This document shows positions 26,968 to 35,989 of a stretch of DNA of 48,205 nt, in pieces (within the stretch, counting starts at the first letter, position 1; each line of letters starts with the position of its first letter). The DNA is from Flavobacteriaceae bacterium (GTDB taxonomy: Bacteria > Bacteroidota > Bacteroidia > Flavobacteriales > Flavobacteriaceae): NCBI GenBank assembly GCA_002697255.1, contig NZUH01000027.1:8283-56487 (forward strand), written 5' to 3'. The notes below the pieces were generated by a model. It was given only the letters and a program-made list of their open reading frames with translations, was not told the DNA's origin and made no database searches. Both the position numbers and the translations under genes were made by a program.

Positions 26968-29244
26968 ATGCGTTTTATAATTTTTATAATTTATTTTTTT
27001 TACTCAACTTTTTCTTTTTCTCAAAATATAGAGGGAAGAGTTTTAGAACTAGTTGACAATATTGAGATTCCTATTGTTGGCGCAAATATATATTTAATAG
27101 ATAATTCAATGGGTGATGTTTCAGATTTTGAAGGTAATTTTATGATTCAAAATCTAAATAATATTAATCAATTTATCGTAAGCCATACAGGATATATTTC
27201 AGATACTTTAAGCCTAAAAGACGATTATGATAAAGTAATTTTATTACCTGATAATAGTTTAGATGAAATTACAATAAATACTAAAAGAAAAACATCATCA
27301 GTTTCTACAATCAGTTCTGCTAATATTTTAAATATTAGTTCAAATGAACTTTTAAAGGCTGCTTGTTGTAATCTTGCTGAAAGTTTTGAAACGACTCCTT
27401 CAATTGATGTAAATTACTCTGATGCTATTTCTGGTAGAAAGCAAATTAACATGTTAGGTTTAGCAAGTCCTAACATTTTGATATCTATTGAAAATATACC
27501 TTCTATAAGAGGAGCTTTAAACGTATATGGCTTAACATTTATACCGGGCACATGGATTGAGAGTATTCAAGTTGCTAAGGGCTCAGGAAGTGTTGTAAGC
27601 GGTTACGAGAGTATTTCGGGTCAGATAAATGCAGAGTTGCGCAAGCCACTTTCAGATAATAAGTTTTTTTTAAATTCCTATTACAATTCCATGGAGAGGT
27701 TTGAATTAAACTCACATTACTCAACAAAATTGAGAGAAAATTTTGATTATGGCTTGTATTTACATGCTGATAAAAAAGATAATAGAGATGATAGAAATAA
27801 TGATAATTTTGGTGATTCTCCCACAGGTCAACAAATTAATATCTTGAATCGATTTCAGTATACTAACCTAGATAAGGGCTTAGTTGGGTTTTTTGATTTT
27901 AATTACATCGCTGATGAAAGGGTCTATGGAGAAATTGATTATTTTGATCCTGCTATTATTCCTGGACCTCCTATTAACGATTCTTGGGGTGGTTCTGCAG
28001 ATTCCAATATAATTAGGAGTACTTTAAAATTTGGATACGTTAATCCAGATATAACTTATAGGTCTTTAGGGTTGCAATTGTCATATAGCAATATTAATCT
28101 GGGGGCTGATTTTGGAAATAGTTTTTATGATACAAGACATACTAGTTTTTATTCCAATCTGGTATATAATTCTATAATTGGAGATACTAGAAGTAAAATT
28201 AAAACAGGTATTTCATTTACGCATGATAATTATGACGAATCTGTTAATAATTTAAATACATCATTTTTTGATTTAGGCAGAGTAGAAAAGTCAATTGGAG
28301 CATATTTTGAATACAATTATGATGATCTTGATAAGTTAAATTTATCTGCAGGATTTAGATATGATAATCATAATGTTATAGGTAATTTTATATCACCAAG
28401 ATTGCATTTAAGATACCAGATGTTTTCAAAAACCACCATAAAAGTTTCTTCTGGTAAGTCAAGTAGAATTGCTAATCTTTTTTCAGAAAATCAAAAATTA
28501 TTCTATAGTTCAAGAAAAGTATTTTTTGGTAACGCTAACGCCTCATCAGAATTCAATTCTTTTGATTATTTTGACATGAATCCAGAAGTTGCATGGAATT
28601 ATGGTGCTTCATTAATTCAGAGTTTTAACCTTTTTGATAGAAATTCTCAGCTAACTTTAGATTACTACATTACAGATTTTGAAAATAAGGTTATTGTTGA
28701 CTGGGAAAGTCCCTCTAGTATTTTATTTTATAATTTAATTGGAAGAAGTTATGCTAAGAGTTTTCAAGCACAACTATCTTATTCATTGTCAAATAGTATT
28801 GATTTATTATTGGCTTATAAAAATACGGATGCTAAAACAGATTATATTTCAGGAAGACTAGACAATCCGTTAACTCCTTCTGACAGATTTTTCGTAAACT
28901 TTTCTTACGTCGGTCCCTTAAATGATAAATTAAGAAAATGGAAATTTGACATTACCTACAATCATTTAGGCAATCAAAGACTTCCTTCAACCGTTAATAA
29001 TCCAGAGTTATACAGATTAGATTCTTACTCATCAAAGCTTGACCTAATCAATTTTCAGATAACAAAGGTTTTCTCAGATTCGTTTGAACTTTATTTAGGA
29101 GTTGAAAACTTGACAAATTATAAGCAAAGTGATGGAATAATCTCTTATGATGATCCTTTTAGTCAATATTTTGATGCGACTATGATCTATGGTCCAGTTT
29201 TTGGAAGAATGTCGTATCTTGGACTTAGATACAATGTAAATTAA
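26968..29244 (+). CDS. TonB-dependent outer membrane receptor, probably for metal (copper) uptake
   Basis: This 758-residue outer membrane beta-barrel has an N-terminal signal peptide (cleavage near 'FSFSQ'). A carboxypeptidase-regulatory-like domain follows at about residues 20-105 ('IEGRVLELVDNIEIPIVGANIYL' and 'GDVSDFEGNFMI'). The plug domain then contains 'ACCNLAESFETTPSIDVNYSDAISG' and 'IESIQVAKGSGSVVSGYESISGQINAEL'. The remainder is barrel, ending in a C-terminal aromatic-rich strand ('MSYLGLRYNVN'). The downstream gene, 11 bases away, encodes a secreted heavy-metal-binding domain. That pairing, plus the Cys-Cys in the plug, suggests metal (copper-type) transport; the substrate is inferred, not shown. 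Confidence 0.88.
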   Translation: MRFIIFIIYFFYSTFSFSQNIEGRVLELVDNIEIPIVGANIYLIDNSMGDVSDFEGNFMIQNLNNINQFIVSHTGYISDTLSLKDDYDKVILLPDNSLDEITINTKRKTSSVSTISSANILNISSNELLKAACCNLAESFETTPSIDVNYSDAISGRKQINMLGLASPNILISIENIPSIRGALNVYGLTFIPGTWIESIQVAKGSGSVVSGYESISGQINAELRKPLSDNKFFLNSYYNSMERFELNSHYSTKLRENFDYGLYLHADKKDNRDDRNNDNFGDSPTGQQINILNRFQYTNLDKGLVGFFDFNYIADERVYGEIDYFDPAIIPGPPINDSWGGSADSNIIRSTLKFGYVNPDITYRSLGLQLSYSNINLGADFGNSFYDTRHTSFYSNLVYNSIIGDTRSKIKTGISFTHDNYDESVNNLNTSFFDLGRVEKSIGAYFEYNYDDLDKLNLSAGFRYDNHNVIGNFISPRLHLRYQMFSKTTIKVSSGKSSRIANLFSENQKLFYSSRKVFFGNANASSEFNSFDYFDMNPEVAWNYGASLIQSFNLFDRNSQLTLDYYITDFENKVIVDWESPSSILFYNLIGRSYAKSFQAQLSYSLSNSIDLLLAYKNTDAKTDYISGRLDNPLTPSDRFFVNFSYVGPLNDKLRKWKFDITYNHLGNQRLPSTVNNPELYRLDSYSSKLDLINFQITKVFSDSFELYLGVENLTNYKQSDGIISYDDPFSQYFDATMIYGPVFGRMSYLGLRYNVN

Positions 29245-29255
29245 ACAAATAATTA

Positions 29256-29648
29256 ATGACAAATTTTTTTTTATTTCAATTAATAGTTTTTTTTATTTCA
29301 ATTAATAGTTTTGCTCAAACTAAATCCACCAAAATCATTGTTGATGGGGTTTGTATGATGTGTGAAGAAAGAATTGAAAAAAATATAATAGGATTAAAAG
29401 GTGTTAAGTTAGCCAATTGGAATCTTGAGAATAGAATATTGAAGTTAGTCTATAATGAAAAGAAAATTTCTCTTGACGAAATTCATAAGTTTCTAGCATC
29501 TATTGGTCATGATACTAATAAAGAAATAGCGTCAAATCAAGCTTATAACTTATTAGATCCTTGTTGTCAATATCGTGACGTTCAAGTTGTGAAAGATCAC
29601 GGTTTAGATAGAAAACCAATCCATGGTTCAAATAAAAAAGAGCAATAA
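29256..29648 (+). CDS. secreted heavy-metal-associated (HMA) domain protein
   Basis: This 130-residue protein has a signal peptide (about 21 residues ending 'NSFAQ') and one HMA domain. The metal site is 'DGVCMMCEERIEKNI' (CxxC) and the fold continues with 'VKLANWNLENRILKLVY' and 'LDEIHKFLASIGHDT'. A further Cys pair, 'LLDPCCQYRD', near residue 108, could add ligands. It probably binds Cu(I) or another soft metal in the periplasm and works with the TonB receptor directly upstream. The signal peptide is encoded by an exact 22-bp tandem duplication. A bidirectional terminator follows the stop. Confidence 0.82.
   Translation: MTNFFLFQLIVFFISINSFAQTKSTKIIVDGVCMMCEERIEKNIIGLKGVKLANWNLENRILKLVYNEKKISLDEIHKFLASIGHDTNKEIASNQAYNLLDPCCQYRDVQVVKDHGLDRKPIHGSNKKEQ
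29265..29308 (+). repeat. exact 22-bp tandem duplication inside the HMA-protein signal peptide
   Basis: Two adjacent 22-base copies, each eight T followed by ATTTCAATTAATAG, occupy 29265-29286 and 29287-29308. Because 22 is not a multiple of three, the copies are read in different frames, yet both encode hydrophobic signal-peptide residues (FFLFQLIV then FFISINS). Gain or loss of one copy would shift the frame. Confidence 0.9.
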
Positions 29649-29669
29649 AATTAATTATTACTCTTTTTT
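29634..29669. terminator. bidirectional intrinsic terminator between the HMA gene and groEL
   Basis: AAAAAAGAG-C-AATAA pairs with TTATT-A-CTCTTTTTT around AATTAA, with one internal C-A mismatch. The A-run on one side and T-run on the other would terminate both convergent transcripts. Confidence 0.7.
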
Positions 29670-29689
29670 ACATCAGATTTATTTTAGAA

Positions 29690-31339
<1,650 letters not shown>

Positions 31340-31615
31340 TTAAACGATAGCCAGAATATCTTTTTCTGACATAATTAAATAATCTTTTCCCGCATACTTA
31401 AGTTCAGTCCCAGAGTATTTGCCATATAATACTGTATGACCAACTTTAACAGTCATAGGATTATCTTTAGTTCCTTTACCAACAGCGACAACTATTGCTT
31501 TCTGTGGTTTTTCTTTTGCGTTATCTGGAATTATTATTCCAGATACTGTTTTAGTTTCTGCCTCTAGCGGTTCTACTAGAACTCTGTCAGCAAGAGGTTG
31601 AATATTTACTTTCAT
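31340..31615 (-). CDS. groS: 10 kDa co-chaperonin GroES
   Basis: GroES caps the GroEL ring. '[16 protein letters not shown]' at the N-terminus, the mobile loop '[12 protein letters not shown]', and '[24 protein letters not shown]' are typical. The ORF track begins at 31645, but family length (about 91 residues) and the conserved start MKVNIQPL place the initiator Met at 31615. A candidate promoter element between 31642 and 31657 also supports the shorter start. Confidence 0.96.
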   Translation of the reverse strand: MKVNIQPLADRVLVEPLEAETKTVSGIIIPDNAKEKPQKAIVVAVGKGTKDNPMTVKVGHTVLYGKYSGTELKYAGKDYLIMSEKDILAIV

Positions 31616-31641
31616 ATTAATTGAATTTTTATTTAAAATTT

Positions 31642-31657
31642 TCATAAATCATGCCAA
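31642..31657 (-). promoter_or_regulatory. possible sigma-54-like promoter element for groES
   Basis: On the minus strand TTGGCATGATTTATGA resembles the -24/-12 pattern: GG, ten bases, then GA where GC is expected. Transcription would begin about 12 bases further, shortly before the GroES ATG at 31615. A vegetative -7 match, TAATTTTG (31672-31679), lies just upstream but has no good -33. Either could be used; the sigma-54 reading draws interest because an activator is encoded in the same gene run. Confidence 0.28.
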
Positions 31658-31688
31658 GTAAAAAATACTGACAAAATTACAGATGATA

Positions 31689-32024
31689 CTATTCATTTAT
31701 ATCAGAAGGACTATTTTCTGTTTTAATTGGTAGTGGATCCACAACAGTTTCTTCTGAATTAAGAGCTTTTGATTGTGAAACAGATTCTGATTGAGTAAAG
31801 GTAATGTTTGACATTAAAATTAAAGCAATTAAAGTAGCAGCAAGATACCAAGTACTTTTATCTAAAAAATCTGTAGTTTGTTTAACACCTCCTAGTTGTT
31901 GAGTTCCACCACCACCAAAAGAGGATGATAATCCGCCACCCTTAGGATTTTGTACCATGATTACAACTACTAGTAGGAAAGCAACAATTACAATTAATGT
32001 TAGAAATATAGAATATGAACTCAT
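31689..32024 (-). CDS. secG: preprotein translocase subunit SecG
   Basis: SecG is a small membrane subunit of the SecYEG channel. Two hydrophobic helices (about residues 5-24 and 56-75) flank the conserved cytoplasmic loop 'VVIMVQNPKGGGLSSSFGGGGTQQLGG'. The C-terminal tail is acidic and Ser-rich. Length (111) is normal. It overlaps the end of the TPR gene by 4 bases. Confidence 0.94.
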   Translation of the reverse strand: MSSYSIFLTLIVIVAFLLVVVIMVQNPKGGGLSSSFGGGGTQQLGGVKQTTDFLDKSTWYLAATLIALILMSNITFTQSESVSQSKALNSEETVVDPLPIKTENSPSDINE

Positions 32025-32630
32025 TTAATTTTTCTTTTAATTTTTTTAATTTGGTTTGCAAAGTAACTCTTTTTTTCTGGAAATTTCAAAATTAATATAC
32101 TATAAGATTCAATGGCTTTTTCATAATTTTTTTGTTCATAATATAATCTGGCTAACGTTTCTGTGATGTAACCAGATGTCACAACTATTTCTTTACTTTC
32201 TGAATTAGAGTTATTTTCATCTTTAGATGATATATTTAATTTTGGTTTTTTTGAAATAAATTTATTGATTAGATTTTTCTGATTAGATCTGTCAATTGGT
32301 TTTATATTGGTTAATTCAAGCCAATTTACAAAACTATTATATTCTGTTTTTTTTTCTTTTTTAACAGAAATATTTTTTTTTTCTTTTTTTATTTTCTTCT
32401 TTGTCATGCAAAAAATTAAAAAGTATTTCTCTGTCCTTAGTATGAATTGCAGTAGAACTTAAATATTTATTAAATTTTATATCCTTTTTGTTTTTGAGAA
32501 ACTTTAAATAAATTGCTTTTGATGGTTGAAAAAACGGATATTCATTATTTATTTCTTTTATAAACTCAATATCTTTTTTTGAAAGATTTTTTGGATTTTC
32601 TATTATTTTAAAAAATTTCTTTTTATTCAT
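32021..32630 (-). CDS. tetratricopeptide-repeat protein of the lptE-secG locus, split by a frameshift at an A10 tract
   Basis: The ORF track lists two overlapping ORFs (32361-32630, 89 residues; 32021-32407, 128 residues). Together they match a single flavobacterial protein that I remember at this position. The first half has the conserved 'INNEYPFFQPSKAIYLKFLKN' and 'AIHTKDREILFNFL'. The second half has 'SFVNWLELTNIKPIDRS' and a C-terminal TPR-like 'ITETLARLYYEQKNYEKAIESYSILI'. The frames meet at a ten-A run (T10 at 32373-32382, plus strand); removing one A gives a 202-residue protein. The join lies in a Lys-rich low-complexity linker, so even a frameshifted product keeps Lys-rich sequence briefly. 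The function is unknown; envelope context suggests a role there. Confidence 0.75.
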
Positions 32631-32633
32631 CTG

Positions 32634-33140
32634 TTACCATTTAGCCAATGACGCGTTAAAAACATCTTGAGTTATTCTTTCAAAAATCTCTTCCAAAGCT
32701 GTATCCTTTTGAGTACCGATCAATTGAGCATTTCCAGGGTAATCATAATAAAATGAAAACCTTTTTTCAAAATCTGCTTCTGAATCTTTAACATCAAAAA
32801 ATCTTACATTAACAGCTACGGTTAATCTATTTTGAGCTGCAGTGTTATTTGCAGTTGCAGTAGTCGGTGAAATTCTGTATTCTACAATTTCACCTTCATA
32901 AATCAAATCACCATTTGATTTTACTAGATCCAAACTCGTTTGATTAATTAAAAGATCAATAAGTGTATTTGTAAAATCACGTTCTATTCCAGGCTCAACA
33001 AGCGGAGCATTATTTTGAAAATAATTTACCTGAAATGAATTTGTTTCAGCAGAAATTGACGCCCCAGTTAGGCTATATTTAACGCTACAATTACTTAAAA
33101 TTGTAAACATCAAAATACATAAAATTTTTTTTGATCGCAT
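32634..33140 (-). CDS. lptE: LPS-assembly lipoprotein LptE
   Basis: LptE plugs the LptD translocon that inserts LPS in the outer membrane. A signal peptide with lipobox 'TILSNCSVKYS' (Cys18) precedes the sequence 'YSLTGASISAETNSFQVNYFQNNAPLVEPG'. This, with 'DFTNTLIDLLINQTSLDLV' and 'GDLIYEGEIVEYRISP', is the Bacteroidota LptE pattern. Length (168) fits. It follows the sigma-54 regulator immediately and precedes the split TPR gene by 3 bases. Confidence 0.9.
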   Translation of the reverse strand: MRSKKILCILMFTILSNCSVKYSLTGASISAETNSFQVNYFQNNAPLVEPGIERDFTNTLIDLLINQTSLDLVKSNGDLIYEGEIVEYRISPTTATANNTAAQNRLTVAVNVRFFDVKDSEADFEKRFSFYYDYPGNAQLIGTQKDTALEEIFERITQDVFNASLAKW

Positions 33141-34391
33141 CTATTGTAAATTATATTGTTTAATTTTTCTGTACAATGTTCTCTCACTTATTCCTAATTC
33201 GTTAGCAGCTAATTTTCTTTTACCATCATGCTTATTGAGAGATTTTTTTATCAATTCTAATTCTTGATCCTGGATTGATAGTGATTCGATGGCTTTCACT
33301 TCTTGAATATAGTTAAAATCAGTACTATACCCTTCTTCATTAATATTATTTTTGTTATTTTTTACCTCTAATATTTCAACATTTTTATCATTTGAAACAC
33401 TTTCTTCATTGTAAACTTTATTAATTAATTTTTCATTATTCTTTTTAAATTCACTTAAATTATTAGTTTGCATCAATTCAAGTGTTAATTTTTTCAAATC
33501 ATTAAGATCAGCCTTCATATCAAAAAGAATTTTATATAAAATTTCTCTTTCATTATTAAAATCAGATTCTTCTTTGGTTTTAGAAATTACAGCTGGAAGA
33601 TTAGTGTTTAAGTTTGGTAAATAATCTTTTAAAACACTCTTGCTAATTATTCTATTCTTTTCTAAAACGGATAATTGCTCAGCTATATTTTTTAGCTGCC
33701 TTACATTCCCTCTCCATTGATAAACTTCAATAGTTTTTATTGCCTCTTCTTCTAGTCTTATAGTTGGCATATTATATTTTTTCCCAAAATCTGAGCAAAA
33801 TTTCCTGAATAATAAATGAATATCCTCAGCCCTATTTCTTAGAGGAGGTAAATTTATTTCAACAGTACTGAGTCGATAATACAGATCTTCCCTGAATTTG
33901 TTTTTTTTAATTGCTTCAGTCATGTTAACATTAGTAGCGGCAACAATCCTTACATTAGTTTTTTGGACTTTACTTGAGCCTACTTTTATAAATTCACCAT
34001 TTTCTAAAACTCTCAATAGTCTTACCTGTGTGGTTAAAGGCAGTTCACCTACTTCATCTAAAAAAATTGTTCCTCCGTCAGCAACTTCAAAATAACCAGC
34101 TCTGCTTTGCGTAGCTCCTGTAAATGCTCCTTTTTCATGACCAAATAATTCGCTGTCAATAGTCCCCTCTGGAATTGCTCCACAATTTACTGCTATAAAT
34201 TTTGAATGTTTTCTATGCGAAAGCTGGTGGGCAATTTTAGGAAAAACTTCTTTTCCAACTCCGCTTTCTCCAGTTATTAGAACAGAAATATCGGTTGGAG
34301 CTACTTGAATAGTTTTTTCTAAAGCACGATTTAGGCCAACAGAATTTCCGATAATTTCAAATCTTTGTTTTATTGTCTGTAATGAAATCAT
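33141..34391 (-). CDS. sigma-54-dependent transcriptional regulator (AAA+ with Fis-type HTH)
   Basis: This is an enhancer-binding activator of RNA polymerase sigma-54. The AAA+ domain occupies about residues 8-235: Walker A 'ITGESGVGKEVFP', the sigma-54 contact loop 'GHEKGAFTGA', Walker B 'GTIFLDEVGEL', and 'RVLENGEFIKVG'. A variable linker follows, then a C-terminal Fis-like helix-turn-helix ('NKHDGKRKLAANELGISERTLYRKIKQ'). It has no receiver or other N-terminal sensory domain, so its control is not through phosphorylation on this chain. It sits between miaB and lptE, a conserved flavobacterial order, hinting at control of envelope genes. Confidence 0.93.
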   Translation of the reverse strand: MISLQTIKQRFEIIGNSVGLNRALEKTIQVAPTDISVLITGESGVGKEVFPKIAHQLSHRKHSKFIAVNCGAIPEGTIDSELFGHEKGAFTGATQSRAGYFEVADGGTIFLDEVGELPLTTQVRLLRVLENGEFIKVGSSKVQKTNVRIVAATNVNMTEAIKKNKFREDLYYRLSTVEINLPPLRNRAEDIHLLFRKFCSDFGKKYNMPTIRLEEEAIKTIEVYQWRGNVRQLKNIAEQLSVLEKNRIISKSVLKDYLPNLNTNLPAVISKTKEESDFNNEREILYKILFDMKADLNDLKKLTLELMQTNNLSEFKKNNEKLINKVYNEESVSNDKNVEILEVKNNKNNINEEGYSTDFNYIQEVKAIESLSIQDQELELIKKSLNKHDGKRKLAANELGISERTLYRKIKQYNLQ

Positions 34392-34393
34392 AA

Positions 34394-35845
34394 TTAATTA
34401 TTTTTTGAAAAACCAGTTGCAAACCCAACAAGTGTTGCGCTTGTACAGTTACTAATTTTTACATTTACAAATTCTCCAATTTTATAATTTTCTTTAGGGA
34501 AGACCACTGTTGTGTTTTGTTGATTTCTTCCTGCCCAGTGTAAATCTGATTTTTTTGATTCTTTTTCTATTAATACTTCTACGGTCTTTCCGATAAACTC
34601 CCTACTTCTGAATAGGCTGTGTTTAAGTTGTAGTTCAACAATTTCACTTAGTCTTCTGCTTTTAATTTTTTCTTCGATATTATCGTGGAGTTTTTTTGCT
34701 GCAGGAGTTCCAGGTCTCTCTGAATATTTAAACATGTATCCAAAAGAATATTTAACCTCATCCATCAGACTTAAAGTATCCATATGATCATTTTCAGTTT
34801 CATTTGGAAATCCAGTAATCATATCATGACTTATACTGCAATCAGGAATAATCTTATATATATTTTTAATTAGTTCTAAATATTCCTTTCTACTGTGTTG
34901 TCTATTCATAGCTTTCAAAATATTATCACTACCACTTTGAACAGGTAAATGAATATAATTACAAATATTTTCATATTTAGACATAACCTTTATAACATCT
35001 AAAGACATATCTTGAGGGTTAGAAGTTGAGAATCTAATTCTTATTTTTGGTTGAGATAGAGCACACATTTCCAATAATTTAGAGAAACTTATAGACGATG
35101 CTTGTTGGATTTCACTTGCTTTTGAAAAATCTTTTTTAAGCCCTCCGCCAAACCATAGATAGCTGTCTACATTTTGGCCAAGTAATGTAACCTCTTTAAA
35201 ACCTTTTTCATTAAGTTCGTTAAGTTCATTAATAATTGATTGGGGATCTCGACTTCTTTCTCTTCCTCTAGTAAATGGTACTACACAAAAAGTACACATA
35301 TTATCACATCCTCTTGTAATCGAAATAAAAGCATTTACACCATTTGAATTGATTCTTGTGGGAGATATATCTCCGTATGTTTCATCCTTGGATAATATTA
35401 CATTAACCGCAGCTTTCCCATCTTCAACATCATTAAGTAAATTGGGAAGGTCTTTATATGCGTCTGGTCCAACTACCATATCCACAATTTTTTCTTCTTC
35501 TAAAAATTTGTGTTTCAATCTCTCAGCCATACACCCTAATACTCCTACTTTTACTTTTGAGTTAGTTCTTTTTACTCTGTTAAACTTTTCCAGTCTTTTT
35601 CTTACAGTTAGTTCTGCCTTTTCTCTAATCGAACAAGTATTTACAAGTATTAAATCAGCTTGATACATGTTTTCAGTTGTCTTATAACCATTCTTTGAAA
35701 GAATTGAAGCTACAATTTCACTATCACTGAAATTCATTGCACATCCGTAGCTTTCCAAATACACGGATTTAGATTTTGAAACTGAGTTATTATCTTCAAT
35801 TACTAATGTATCTCCATTAAATTTATATGGATTTTTTTCGCTCAT
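34394..35845 (-). CDS. miaB: tRNA-2-methylthio-N6-dimethylallyladenosine synthase
   Basis: MiaB methylthiolates i6A37 of tRNA using radical SAM chemistry. The N-terminal UPF0004 domain has cysteines in 'ESYGCAMNFSDSE', 'VNTCSIREKAE' and 'GVLGCMAERL'. The radical-SAM cluster is 'TRGCDNMCTFCVVPFTRG' and a C-terminal TRAM domain follows. The ORF track starts at 35899, but the Met at 35845 (SEKNPYKFNGD) is preferred. A TATATTTG element at 35869-35876 would place the transcript start between the two candidates, excluding the longer one. Confidence 0.95.
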   Translation of the reverse strand: MSEKNPYKFNGDTLVIEDNNSVSKSKSVYLESYGCAMNFSDSEIVASILSKNGYKTTENMYQADLILVNTCSIREKAELTVRKRLEKFNRVKRTNSKVKVGVLGCMAERLKHKFLEEEKIVDMVVGPDAYKDLPNLLNDVEDGKAAVNVILSKDETYGDISPTRINSNGVNAFISITRGCDNMCTFCVVPFTRGRERSRDPQSIINELNELNEKGFKEVTLLGQNVDSYLWFGGGLKKDFSKASEIQQASSISFSKLLEMCALSQPKIRIRFSTSNPQDMSLDVIKVMSKYENICNYIHLPVQSGSDNILKAMNRQHSRKEYLELIKNIYKIIPDCSISHDMITGFPNETENDHMDTLSLMDEVKYSFGYMFKYSERPGTPAAKKLHDNIEEKIKSRRLSEIVELQLKHSLFRSREFIGKTVEVLIEKESKKSDLHWAGRNQQNTTVVFPKENYKIGEFVNVKISNCTSATLVGFATGFSKNN

Positions 35846-35868
35846 GGTTAAATAATCGATTAAACACG

Positions 35869-35876
35869 CAAATATA
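35869..35876 (-). promoter_or_regulatory. -7 promoter element for miaB
   Basis: On the minus strand TATATTTG matches the TAnnTTTG consensus. Transcription would begin near 35862, 17 bases before the chosen miaB start. No good -33 element is found at 19-21 bases. Confidence 0.45.
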
Positions 35877-35934
35877 TTAAAAATACGACAATTTGTCATG
35901 CTAATAAAATCAACTTTTTTTTTATGGCTTAATT

Positions 35935-35971
35935 TTTGAAACTAACATTATGAAAAAAAAATCTACATTTG
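35935..35971 (+). promoter_or_regulatory. possible promoter for topA
   Basis: TACATTTG (35964-35971) matches the -7 consensus and ends 18 bases before the topA ATG. The nearest TTTG (35935-35938) is 25 bases upstream, longer than the usual 19-21, so the -33 assignment is doubtful. Confidence 0.42.
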
Positions 35972-35989
35972 TACACTTAAAATCTAAAA

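Noticed and set aside
35349-35663. 104-residue plus-strand ORF inside miaB
   Set aside because: It overlaps conserved MiaB cysteine motifs on the other strand; a shadow.
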